Positions 23,725 to 33,651 of a stretch of 64,000 bases of DNA are shown piece after piece. Under the pieces are notes generated by a model. That model did not search any database. It saw only the letters and a program-made list of their open reading frames with translations, and was not told where the DNA came from. The translations under genes and the position numbers were made by a program. Source of the DNA: Anastatus disparis (lineage: Eukaryota; Arthropoda; Insecta; Hymenoptera; Eupelmidae); assembly GCA_017163975.1 (NCBI GenBank), contig JAFFSR010000221.1, positions 6,138,001 through 6,202,000 on the forward strand, in the 5' to 3' direction. Every line of letters begins with the position of its first letter. Positions within the stretch are counted from its first letter, which is position 1.

Positions 23725-26700
23725 TAAATAAAGGCCGCACACGTTAGATCAGTTTGTACACAGTGGAAAATTATGCTGTCCAGTGCAAAGCAGGTTAGGT
23801 AGAAAGTACTGCAACTGGTGAAAGTACATTGAAATCCAAAGTTTTGTATATGTGGTTTTGTGTATGCACATGCGAGAGAGAGAGGCGTATAAAAATAAAA
23901 TAAGAATGAGATGATAGTAACAGTGAGAGGAAAAATATGTGCACATTGTACCGGAGCAGTTTAATTTTGGCATTAAAGTTTTGTCGAAAGTTCAAAGAAA
24001 AAATAAAAATTTAACGATCAAGTGCACCTTATTGACGTTTAAATTTTCTGTCAACAAATCAGTTTGGATCATTGCATTAATCATATGAGCTGACGTGCAC
24101 GAAATTTATTGCGTCAATAAAAATTTAATAACGACGGTTAAGTTTTCAGTCTATTCATCATAAACAAATAATGTTTTGTCAAATAATATGAGGAAGATCG
24201 TTTCTTAATAGAATCAGACGCATAAAAATTATTTTTATTTAAAATTGCATAAAAGTCAAATCAGACATAAAAATTGACATTTTATGAATCACGATTTTAT
24301 TTTATTTCTAAAATCTTTATTATTAATAACTGCAATGATCATAATACAGTGAAGTAAATAAAAAAAATTGTAATTCAGAAATCTAAATTTGAACCGCAGC
24401 GATCATAATGAAGAAATGGCCAATCTTTCGCCTCTTTTTAATGGCATTTTTCATTCAAAATAGCAGCTCCCGCCAGATATAAATATAATAAGTAAATTTC
24501 AAAATAATAGTATAAATAATAAAATAAATAAAAAAATAAATGTATCGCTCACTATTTTTGTAAACTGGAAAATCTTCACAAGTTTCATTTGAAAAAAAAA
24601 TAGGTTATATTAATGATAGTTTGTACGTCCCATTTTATTCAAAAACTACATTTTATCATTATGAAATTCACATTTTTATCTGGCGAGGGCTGCTTTTTCA
24701 ATTTCATTTTACGACCTACGATTATTACATAAATGATGAAAAACATTATTAAACAAAGACAGAAAGTTAAGTCGCTCTCAACTGGCACAAGAACCATTGT
24801 AAAAATAATTTACATAATTATGCACGTGATTTGTTCCTTAAATACATTGTAACACCTTCGTCGCTAATTAACACCAATATGTACACACAAAAAAGGCAAT
24901 GTCAAGAAAAAAAAGTCATTACCACAGAGAAGGGGAATTATCAAAGATTGAACTTAAAAAGAAAAAATCTTCATACTTGCAAACTTTTGCTCTACGTACA
25001 TAAAACTCGTATGAGATCACGCACGTCCAAGTTATTTAAGCTACAAGCCAACAAACTGTCTAACCTTCTAAAAAGTAACCACATCGATGTCTATACTCGT
25101 ACAGGACTTTTTTTTTCGAAAAAAAAAACTTTTTCATTTTTTTTTTCTCTACTTGACCTTACGGCTTTACTAGGTACTTATCGTCTTTATTTTAAAAAAA
25201 ATATCTTTAAAGATTGCGTATGTGCCAAGGGAAGTAAATCTTTTGCGCATTATCTACTTTACGTGACTTTACTTAGCAGAGAATTTATTTTTCGATGATG
25301 AAATTGAAAAAATAAAATAAAATTATATCTCCGCTTTATGACATGTTTTGAAACGGACTTACACCAAAACTGGTTGTACTATAAAAGTGAAAAGAATGAA
25401 TTATTGATAATTATATCTGGGTAGCATTAAATCAATGGATTATTGTAATAATTCAAATTAAATTACTTGAAATTTCACGCGCACATATTAGACGTGGTAT
25501 TTTTTAATAAAGTACACTCAATTAAACCTCATGATCACGAATAAAATTTTTTTCAAATCAAATGATTTAATTTAAAAATTTATTTAGTCAACAGTACACA
25601 TTCCAAAATCATATATGAAATATTTTGATATTATATGTATGCATACAAAAGGTATGCATAAAAGATATCAATGCGCTTTTGACTATTTTTGCGAACATCG
25701 CGTACACTTTTTGTGAAAACCGCATTAATATACGCAATTCTACGTAATGTAAACACACAAAGGAAATAATAGTACGCTTTCGATGAATAGTATTTTAATA
25801 TGGCTTTAGGATTCTAACTAAAACCGAGATGGTATTGCGAAATAAATATTGTTGCTTTTAGAAATCAAAACAGAAAATGAAACGCAGAATTCAGTTTTAT
25901 TCGCTCGGTATTTTTGTTAATTATTTAGTAACAAAAAATTTTTTTATCAAAAATCAAAGGTGCACATATTTTACTTAAGAGTTTAGTTTGAGTATTGAAA
26001 AAATGTGTAAAAATTAATTAGTGAGTATTTTGTACATAAAGTAAAAATTCTAAAAAAATAACTTAATGAACGTCTTTATCGGTACTTTACAGAAACACGA
26101 TGTATGTCAACAATGAACAATAAATAAAAAATTATTATTGGATCTCAACTATAAATATCAAAGGTCTTGGCGGCTCTTAATTACTTATGACGCTATTTTT
26201 AGGTTAAAAAAATAAAACAGAGTTATTAACAATTTTAATTTAAAATTAATCAAAGTAAAATTAATAGCTCAGGTAGTGTCACAAACTCATTATACTCGCA
26301 AAAAAATTTTTTATTAGTGAATATTTAAAATATTTATTGAAATATTTTTTTCTTTTCTTTAAATTTTATTTAACGTCACTGTTTTCATGCAATCATTGCG
26401 ATGTTAATTAGCGACGGAGGTTTCTCAGTGTGTTTATGAACAAAGCACATGTATAGAATATACAGAGGTGTTTCTATCAATCGGCCAGCCGAGAGTGGGA
26501 TTCGAACTCGGATCCTCGAGATTATGAATCCTAAGCTCTATCAAGTGAGCCACTGAGGACCTCATGTATATTAATCAAACATGTATTAATAAGTAATACA
26601 ATAAATGCTGTGTGCACACGAGTAGCCGATAGTTACTAATCTTATTTGCGGTATGCGGGAGACAGCACTCATCAAATCTAGACGAAATATAAATCCACCG

Positions 26701-29700
26701 CTAAATAGCCAGAGAAGCCAGTTTTTCTCTCACTTTCTCTTGAATGCTTCTAAAGTCGTTGTATGAACACGTGTACAATGTTCATTTTATGTTTGTGTAT
26801 GGCAATTCGCCTACATATATACAAGCTAACACCGCACTTAACAAAATAGTGAAATGGCTTATTACATTTAAAAATACGTAAATATCTTGTATAAGCGAAT
26901 CTACTTCAGTGCAGAAGGAGATATATATGTTTTCTATATAAAGAGGATACAAGGAGTGATAACCAAGATTATGCTAGTATTATTAAAATCGTTTATTATA
27001 AAAGAAGGTGGTTATGAACTATTATTACAAAAGATACAAATTAATATTATAAAAAATGAGAACTGACAATCTAAATATAATACGCTTGCTCCGTATACAA
27101 AATTGACACGAACCCCGTCCGATCGTCATCAAGGCTCGTGCGTCTCTGCCTTATTCAAGACTCTTTTCTCGCTTTACAAAGTAAGCGCATGCGCATAAGG
27201 TTTTTCTTACTATAGTATAAGTCAACTGACTACCAGCTAACATATTACGAGTTAATATATTATAACGCAAATATACAACAATATGTATCAGTAATAATGA
27301 ATGCACCTTTCAAGCTCTTAATTTTTTCTTATTTTTTGTCAGCTTCATTTTTCAAATCACAAAGCATATAGGTATCCGTCCCCTGTAAATACGAAGCTGC
27401 GAACTTCTCGAGTATTTGCTGATACAATACAACCAGATTTGTGCTCAATACAACTTTTCCTATGAAACTATATAACAACTTTATTGACGAGCAGCTATCA
27501 AAATACGCTGTTCGTCGCAACATAAGCCTACTCTTGACAAGATGATGGTTTTCTTTGCTAATATTCAAAATTGATATATTACTTAGAAGCTATTGATAAA
27601 ATTTTTGTAAAGTTTATTTTTTTTAATTTACTATGAGAATTGAATTTATTAATTCCTCGATAGAACTATTAACTGTCTTATTCAGAGTGTACTTTATAAA
27701 AAAGGTCGATTGCAAATTCTATATTTATTTTAATATAGTTTATTTGTTGATTTTTTTATTTAATTTTACTGAAAGTTTGCTTAAAATATTTATAAATTTC
27801 AATAAACATTTTTCTAAAATAAATGATAAAGAAAAAAAAACTTTAATTAATCTCGATATTTTTATTAGTATTTATTTTAATTAACATTTCTTTATGCATT
27901 CTTAACATTTTTTTTCACCAGTTATAAAAAAAGTACATCATCATTTTAGCCAATAAATTTTTTCATAAAAAAAGAAATACTATTATACTGTCTAGAAAAT
28001 AGATACGTTAAACATTGTTGCTTTATGGTCCGCTATCTCGCACAGTAAAATTTACTCAGTCGTTTTGAAAGCAGCCTGATGTGTCCCGAACCAAATGCTT
28101 TATTTTACTTACGTCCACGAAACCTTTCCCCTTCTCGCCATACACATATACGCACACCTTTGTAAATTTCCCTTTTCCCAAGGCATTTTCGCGCTATAAA
28201 CGTCTGACAATGTGCGAATGAAACTGACATCGTAAAAAGACTTTATAGTATCATCTTCATCACCTCTGCAAATGTGTTTAGTCCACTAAGCAACTTCGTA
28301 TAGCGTATATGCTACCTTTTAGCTCTAATAACCCTTCGTCCTTTATTTGATTGTTTATTTATTTTTTTTTTCTGCTCGAGCCTGTATGTATGCGTGTACA
28401 TATGTGTACTTAACTCCATAATGTACGCATGTGTATGCGTGTATTTATTCATGTCCATATTGATATATAAAGGTACACATGCATTTGCTTTTGTGTATAC
28501 GTTTGCATATAGACATTTAAACGGATGTGTACATATTTTTTTTTTTTATATTCACGTCTTTGGACGCTGCTATTTGCTCATCTATGTATTCAAAGAGAAT
28601 ATTTGTTTTTACATTGATGTACGATGCCCGATGCATTTATGTATTCATATTACGGTGCAAACATTTCGAAGCCATTAGTTACACGTAACTTTTTTCAAAG
28701 CAGGTATAGAGTACGATCGATGAGTTCTCCATGCCAGAAGTCGTATGCCGCGTAAATTTTCAGTACTGAAATGGTATCTATATTTTTTGTTTTGATAAAA
28801 TGAAAGTAAAGGAAAAAAAAAATACATGAAAAGAGTTAACCGGAAAACTCCCAAGTCCGCGGGATATACAAAAGTACGTGAGCTAGCGCCTTCGAATCAG
28901 CGGCCGAACGATTCTTGTCTATCGGCAAAAAGTTATTATGACACGAGAATTTATCGTTGTGCTTGTGAAATTTTTACACGGCCAATTCTTTTTTCAGCAT
29001 TGTTTACTACAAACTTGAGCTATTCATACGTATTGCTTTGGAAATCCTAAATTTATCGACGATATTTAATGAAATATGAAAAGATATGAAATATGTTAAA
29101 TATTTCGTTTTAGGAAAATGTTTTAATGAAAATTCTAAATAAAGTTGGTATTTGAATTTAAAATTGCGTTGGTAAATAATGAGGCAAGAAATAACCTTTT
29201 AATTAAATTAATTCTTAATTAACAAAATTTAATTCAAAATTAAATCATGATTATCCTACCAATCTTATTCGACTACACAAAGAGAGTTTTTCTTTAAAAA
29301 TTACGGCCACCGTCACTACAATTTATCTTATATTTTTAAGTTTATTTATATATAAATATTCAATAATTTCTATTATGATGACAGTAATTTTTACGGTATT
29401 TATCTGTAAATCTTATTAGATGCCATTTCAATGATTCAGAAAAATTTTAATGTAGAATTCAATTCTAGTATAGAAAAATTTTCTTCTTGCAAAATGGGAT
29501 TTCTGCCAATGTAAAAATAAAAAATTGTTTGATAATATCTTTATACTTTTATAAAGGTATTATTTGAATGATAGGTCATCAGTGGCTCAGTCAGTAGAGT
29601 GATGGATTTGCAACCTCGAGGGCTCGAGTTCGAATCCCGCTCTCAGCGGCCGATTCAAGCACCACTGTATGTTACATGTGCTGAAGTTCACAAACACACT

Positions 29701-32700
29701 GAAACGACCTCCGTCACTAATTAGCATATCTAAATGGTAGCATGAATACAGTGACGTTAAATAAAAAAAAATACATTATTAATATGTGAGAAAATTCTAA
29801 AAAATTTTTTTTGACATTTATTATAAGATACAATATTAGAAAACTAAATTAAAGATGCATCACACTATTATCATTATGAAATAAAAATTAAAATAAAATA
29901 TTCATTAATTTTCCATGCGATTGATATAAAAATGTAATAATACTTGAAAAATTGATGATCTTCGATTACAGGGGCAAAATGGATGAACCAATCGTTTATA
30001 ATGCTTTTACCGTCGATTGCAATTGGGGTGATCTCATTTATAAAGGCGACAAAGGAAATAGCAAATATCGATATCCAACATTCAGAAAGAGAGGCATTAC
30101 TTCTTCAGCCATTTTACATTGGATTATTGTCTTTTTCTTCGAATGGCTACCATCCTTCATCTGCGATATATTCCTTTATTTACTTGGACGAAAGACAAGG
30201 TAAGTTTGTCAATTCGTATTTTGCAACATGAAAATTATATTTTACTATTTTTATTTTTAAGTTATGCGACCGAGAAAAATTTTAGGAGCTTTACAAAATA
30301 TTTGTAATTCAACTTTATTTATTAAAGTTTTTTTTAACTTTAATAATTTTTATTGATAATAACAAATCATTTTAAACTAACAATTTTACTTTTGAATGAT
30401 TTAAAAAAATCATTTACTTAAAATATACATTCAAAGTCCAAATTGAAATTGAAATGAAATTTCATCTCTATACTTCTATTAATTTTCAGTGTAGCTTGAG
30501 AACACTTTTTGAATATTTTAGCACACCTTCAAAGACTTAGATAGTACCATTTAATGTAAAAACATAATCTCAGCGATAATCATAATTAAAATTCTCGAAG
30601 CTCATGAAAGAACTAAAAGTCACGAGACCATGACGAGTCTTACATTACCTGTACTATTCTGTTATACCAACGTAAATTTGTTGTAATTAAGCTAATATGG
30701 AAAACTGCTTTTATTAAATTAACAAGTAGCTTATAATTAATAAGTCAATTCTTTTCTTTAAATTAAAACGTCACTTTTAATTAGCACATGTTATTGATAA
30801 ATTATTTTTTAGAATCGAATTCATTTGAATGGCAATGAAGCTAATTATAGAAAATTACAATAAATAAAAAATTTACCAACAATTTGCGCAAAAACCATAA
30901 GCAAAAAATTAAATTAGCCATGAAATCATGTAGATTTGGTCTAACATTAAGCCAAACAACTTTGTTTACGCTTAATCAAATAAACATTTACCGAAGCGCC
31001 AATTTGCACGAAAACATCGAAGAGAAAAAAAAAGGTAAAAAAAAAAAAAATTGCACGAGATTACGCATGTATTCGCAGATGCATTAGTGTAACCTATAAG
31101 ACAAATGCAATGCTCGACGATTTCGATCTTTTTCTCCCGAGTGCGCAACAACTCTTGGATAATCTCGCTCTACCTAGCACCGATAGCAATCGCGGCGTTT
31201 GAGTGGGTTGTGTGTATGCCATATATATTTGTGCGTTTATGTGTACATACACACACGTGTGTGCACGCGGCAAAATCGTGAACACGCGAGTAAAAGTAAG
31301 AGAAAATAACGGCCCGGTGAACGCGCCAGTATAACCAACGCAAATTGCTACGTCGCTATTACGGGATTTTTTTTTAAATCCAGATTTTGATAAACTTGTT
31401 AAAAAAAATACACGCTGTAAACACTGATTACTTATTATGTTATATTTCTAGAAGAGCAAAAAAAAGTAGCATCTTTCGATGAAACTCTTACCGTGTAATT
31501 AGCGATCTTTCGAAATATTCGTATGTTATTTTGAACAGAAAAAAAGTTTCAAGGTGATAAAAAAAATTTTATCGTCTTCGTAGTATATTAATGTTGATTG
31601 CAAATTTTTATTTCATATTAAAAAGTGAAATAAGAAATATTAAGTAAAAGTAAAAAATTAAATTGACTATTTAAATTATAAAACCCATACAAATATCCCA
31701 GGTTGAATAATTCTGTCTATAATTTATCGATTTCTCATATTAATTTATTCTATAAATTTTGCTAAAAAATTAATTTACTTACCAAGTTATGTTAAATAAT
31801 AACAAGATTATTAATATGTTGAAGCGTATTCGTGAAAAAGTTCATTTAAATACAATAAAAAAAACATAATATTTTACCTAGGCCTTGCCATTAATTACCC
31901 AGTTACAGCATCATCGTTAATTAAAATTCCTAAAACATTGCTGATCTTGAAATACCGAGAAGAAATATAAAAAAAAAATTATAGCGATTTGACCTGCGCG
32001 ATATGTCAAAACTTTATTAACTGAAATTGGTGTATATTTTTCGCGTCAAACACTATTATCACACCGGTTATTGCGAATGTCGCGGTGATTTGCGCGCTCG
32101 ATTACTAGTAAAAAAAAAAAAATTTCAGTGCAAAAGAAGAGAACTAGTTTTTGACGGTGAAAAGTCGTTGATCAGCCGTTTCAAGTTATGTTATTATGTT
32201 TTTTTCTTTCTTTTTCTTACGTTAATCATCTTAACTGCTCTTTTCTGCAAAACTGTTCTTTTTAAGGTAGAACGTGAAACGCGTTAACTATTTGAGTTAA
32301 CATTTCCTTCTTGCGTGGTAAAACGTACAAAAAAGAGAAGAAAGAATAAAAAAATTTAGCAGCACACTTTGTCAGAGCTCTTGCATTATTAGACGTTATA
32401 AAGAAAAGTTTGTACATAATGGGCTACATTAGCGATGTTTTCAACATCAAAGAGCAGTTTCTGTTTAACTTTCGTTTTATCTTCTTTTTTTTTAAATCGA
32501 CTATTTTGGCTCATTTTACGTTAAAGTTATACAAAGTATTTTGTAATCAGTAATGCAGTTTTGTTTGTTGATTTACATCAAGTACAACAATTGTTTTTTC
32601 GATTATAAAAGAATTTTTGAACTTATAAATAATTAAAAATATTTAATTGATTTCGAAAATTTAATTTGATTTATTCAAATATTTGGTATAAAATGTTAAA

Positions 32701-33651
32701 CAAATTTCTTTAAAAACATAAATTTTTGTATTTTTTAAAATTTAAATAATCTTTTGAAATTTACAAAGCACAATAAAAGTATTATGGTAATTCGATAATT
32801 ACCAATGTTATTAAATCGTTGAATAAGTCCCATTGTAGTATACATTAGTATTCATGAATTTTGAAAATACATCGTGATACAAGAATTTAACTGGTTGATA
32901 ATTTAAGCTTGAAAATTAAAAATGCGGCTTTGACTACATTTATATTGATAGATATTGAAAATATTAAACAACAAAATCATTTACTAAAAAACAATGAACA
33001 AAGTTTTTTGAAAACAAATGTGTATTAATAGTATAAGACTCCAATTAGATAGATAAAGCAGTTAACAAATAATTCTCATTCACATAACACAACCCAACTA
33101 CAATATCACCAGCAACAACCCTGGTAAAAATTGAGCATATATTAAGCAGAATTTCTGGTCTACAAAATAAAATGACACTTATCTAGAAATTCTAGAAATC
33201 CTTTGAACAAAATTTTTAGATAAGTGTCATTTTAACTTACTGTTCAGGGAATGATTAAAATTAATTTAAAAATAATAAACAATATATCCAACTAATACAA
33301 ATAAACATTGTATTTTTATGTGTTTTTATTATTTTTTATTCCAGGATGCTACCAGAATACAGACGCGTACGAGATATATTAGAGAAGTTCGAGGCCGTGA
33401 CTTTGAGGGCGATAACGGTACAGCGTCAGAAGGTGCCTAAAATACTAGATTTTTATAGCGCCGAGGATAAAGAATTATTTCCGCTACGTGCCGAGGTTGA
33501 TTTGGAAACGTACATATTGTGCTCTGCTGCAGCAACGAGGAAATATTGCGTTAACGAGGACAATTTAAAGATTGTGAACTTTTTCTTACCTACTATCGTA
33601 CTTTTGTGCAGCATAGGCTTGGGCTATTATTATTTTTATTTCTTGCAATGA
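16840..33651 (+). CDS. Fatty acyl-CoA reductase-like protein, five exons, probably lacking the catalytic segment
   Basis: Five exons (16840-17027, 19063-19284, 22031-22294, 29972-30199, 33345-33651) join with GT..AG borders, all in phase 2, into 402 codons. Known family role: NADPH-dependent reduction of fatty acyl-CoA to fatty alcohol, usually at the ER or peroxisome, for cuticular lipids, waxes or pheromones. Seen here: the FAR N-terminus (residues 10-35), VVFHA (105-109), LLEFC (116-120), an MPGY...GAG...IPMD...FIAAAWD block (exon 3), a hydrophobic segment before LLGRK (exon 4), the FAR_C domain (exon 5) and a C-terminal membrane segment (377-402). Oddities: the Rossmann motif is TGVTSELG (Ser19 for the central Gly). 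About 20 residues are missing after VFHA. About 50 or more, including the YxxxK region, are missing after residue 137. Usual family length is about 500. FAR membership is firm; activity is doubtful. Confidence 0.85.
17028..19062 (+). other. FAR intron 1 (about 2.0 kb)
   Basis: Very AT-rich. The donor is GTACGA, weaker than GTAAGT; the acceptor TTGTTCTTTTTCTAG is strong. No additional coding exon or mobile element recognised. Confidence 0.75.
19063..19284 (+). CDS. FAR exon 2 (residues 63-137)
   Basis: 222 bp, a multiple of three, phase 2 at both ends. It opens with FERLRIERPD and the FAR-typical VECYEGNLTYEDLGM. It then reads SVVFHAGGSYECLLEFCRKL and LKAVVVATDIF, which align with family motifs VFHxAA, LLELC and FVHVSTA. 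The stretch usually found between the first two (about 20 residues) is absent within the exon, with no intron signature around it except a GTAAGC string at 19180. The donor is AG|GTTAAA, a weak site. Confidence 0.83.
19285..22030 (+). other. FAR intron 2 (about 2.7 kb)
   Basis: Uniformly AT-rich from weak donor GTTAAA to acceptor TTTATTAG. This is where an exon carrying the family's YxxxK active site would be expected. I read through it and found no open, GC-richer, phase-2 segment with that motif. Confidence 0.7.
22031..22294 (+). CDS. FAR exon 3 (residues 137-225)
   Basis: 264 bp, phase 2 at both ends, clearly GC-richer than its introns. After WTEDQFAELLRDDEHVPADL it gives GLVRLPALAPAVREPMPGYV, matching the family's VRPSIV..EPxPGW block. 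It then gives SAIMCGAGHV, QIIPMDIAVNTFIAAAWD, the FAR region that ends the SDR domain. Two donors are possible at its end. GTTGGT after 22294 keeps phase 2 and frame; GTGTAT after 22298 would break the frame into exon 4. Confidence 0.85.
23146..23181. repeat. Two-copy 18-bp tandem repeat
   Basis: AGCAATATAACTATTGAA (23146-23163) is followed directly by AGCAATATAACTATTAAA (23164-23181). One base differs. Confidence 0.8.
23694..23720. repeat. (GA)n microsatellite in FAR intron 3
   Basis: An uninterrupted GA run of about 13 units, preceded by 60 bases of purine-rich sequence. Shorter GA interruptions recur at about 23874-23883. Confidence 0.9.
24462..24694. mobile_element. MITE-like element with inverted ends in FAR intron 3
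   Basis: AGCAGCTCCCGCCAGATA (24462-24479) is mirrored by TATCTGGCGAGGGCTGCT (24677-24694), 16 of 18 positions pairing. Pairing continues weakly outward (CATTCAAAA against TTTTTCAATTT). The interior is AT-rich and non-coding. True ends and target duplication could not be fixed, so the class is uncertain. Confidence 0.5.
26370..26564 (-). mobile_element. tRNA-derived SINE, copy 4 (in FAR intron 3)
   Basis: Minus strand, antisense to the FAR transcript. The A box is diverged (TGGCTCACTTGATAGAGC in sense) while the B box is intact. The anticodon position reads CAT. The tail side is flanked by T-rich sequence on the + strand. Confidence 0.83.
29573..29770 (+). mobile_element. tRNA-derived SINE, copy 5 (in FAR intron 3)
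   Basis: Plus-strand copy with A box TGGCTCAGTCAG and B box GAGTTCGAATCC (about 29626-29637). It ends with GTGACGTTAAATAAAAAAAA. It lies 201 bases before FAR exon 4, in the sense orientation. The anticodon position reads TGC, unlike the CAT or CGT of the others. Confidence 0.87.
29972..30199 (+). CDS. FAR exon 4 (residues 225-301)
   Basis: 228 bp, phase 2 at both ends, with the strongest donor of the gene (AG|GTAAGT). It encodes PIVYNAFTVDCNWGDLI, matching the FAR segment VYNCTSG..NPITW. This is followed by YRYPTFRKRGITSS and a hydrophobic run (ILHWIIVFFFEWLPSF) ending in FLYLLGRKT. In FARs this hydrophobic region links the SDR domain to the C-terminal domain and may associate with membrane. 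An overlapping second frame is also open, but only this frame matches the family and keeps splice phase. Confidence 0.84.
30200..33344 (+). other. FAR intron 4 (about 3.1 kb)
   Basis: AT-rich, with a TG/CA-rich and CpG-containing patch at about 31080-31330. An 18-bp inverted repeat lies just before the acceptor (33168-33234). The acceptor ATTTTTTATTCCAG has a good pyrimidine tract. No extra coding exon recognised. Confidence 0.7.
33168..33234. repeat. Perfect 18-bp inverted repeat upstream of FAR exon 5
   Basis: TAAAATGACACTTATCTA (33168-33185) and TAGATAAGTGTCATTTTA (33217-33234) are exact reverse complements around a 31-nt loop. The loop itself contains GAAATTCTAGAAATC, which can fold further. 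The structure ends 110 nt before the exon 5 boundary, so it would be present in the pre-mRNA near the branch site. Confidence 0.8.
33345..33651 (+). CDS. FAR exon 5 (residues 301-402): FAR_C domain, membrane tail and stop
   Basis: It begins with G completing an Arg codon, then MLPEYRRVRDILEKFEAVT. This aligns with the FAR_C (male-sterile) domain, as do FYSAEDKELFPLRAEVDLET and ATRKYCVNED. The usual tryptophans of that domain are absent. A hydrophobic segment (IVNFFLPTIVLLCSIGLGYY, residues 377-396) closes the protein, consistent with the C-terminal anchor of insect FARs. TGA at 33649-33651. Confidence 0.84.

Larger units (their letters stand above)
22295..29971 (+). other. FAR intron 3 (about 7.7 kb)
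   Basis: The largest intron. It contains a GA microsatellite (23694-23720), an 18-bp tandem pair (23146-23181), a MITE-like inverted repeat (24462-24694), two SINE copies (26370-26564 minus and 29573-29770 plus) and a TG/CA-rich stretch (about 28380-28650). Open frames at 24831-25298 and 28826-29050 have no family resemblance. The acceptor is CTTCGATTACAG. Confidence 0.7.

Noticed and set aside
24831..25298. 155-codon plus-strand open frame in FAR intron 3
   Set aside because: No ATG at its apparent start (it begins with TTG), lysine and phenylalanine runs from A/T tracts, and no resemblance to a protein family.
29983..30231. Second open frame overlapping FAR exon 4
   Set aside because: Only the other frame matches FARs and keeps the phase-2 joins to exons 3 and 5.
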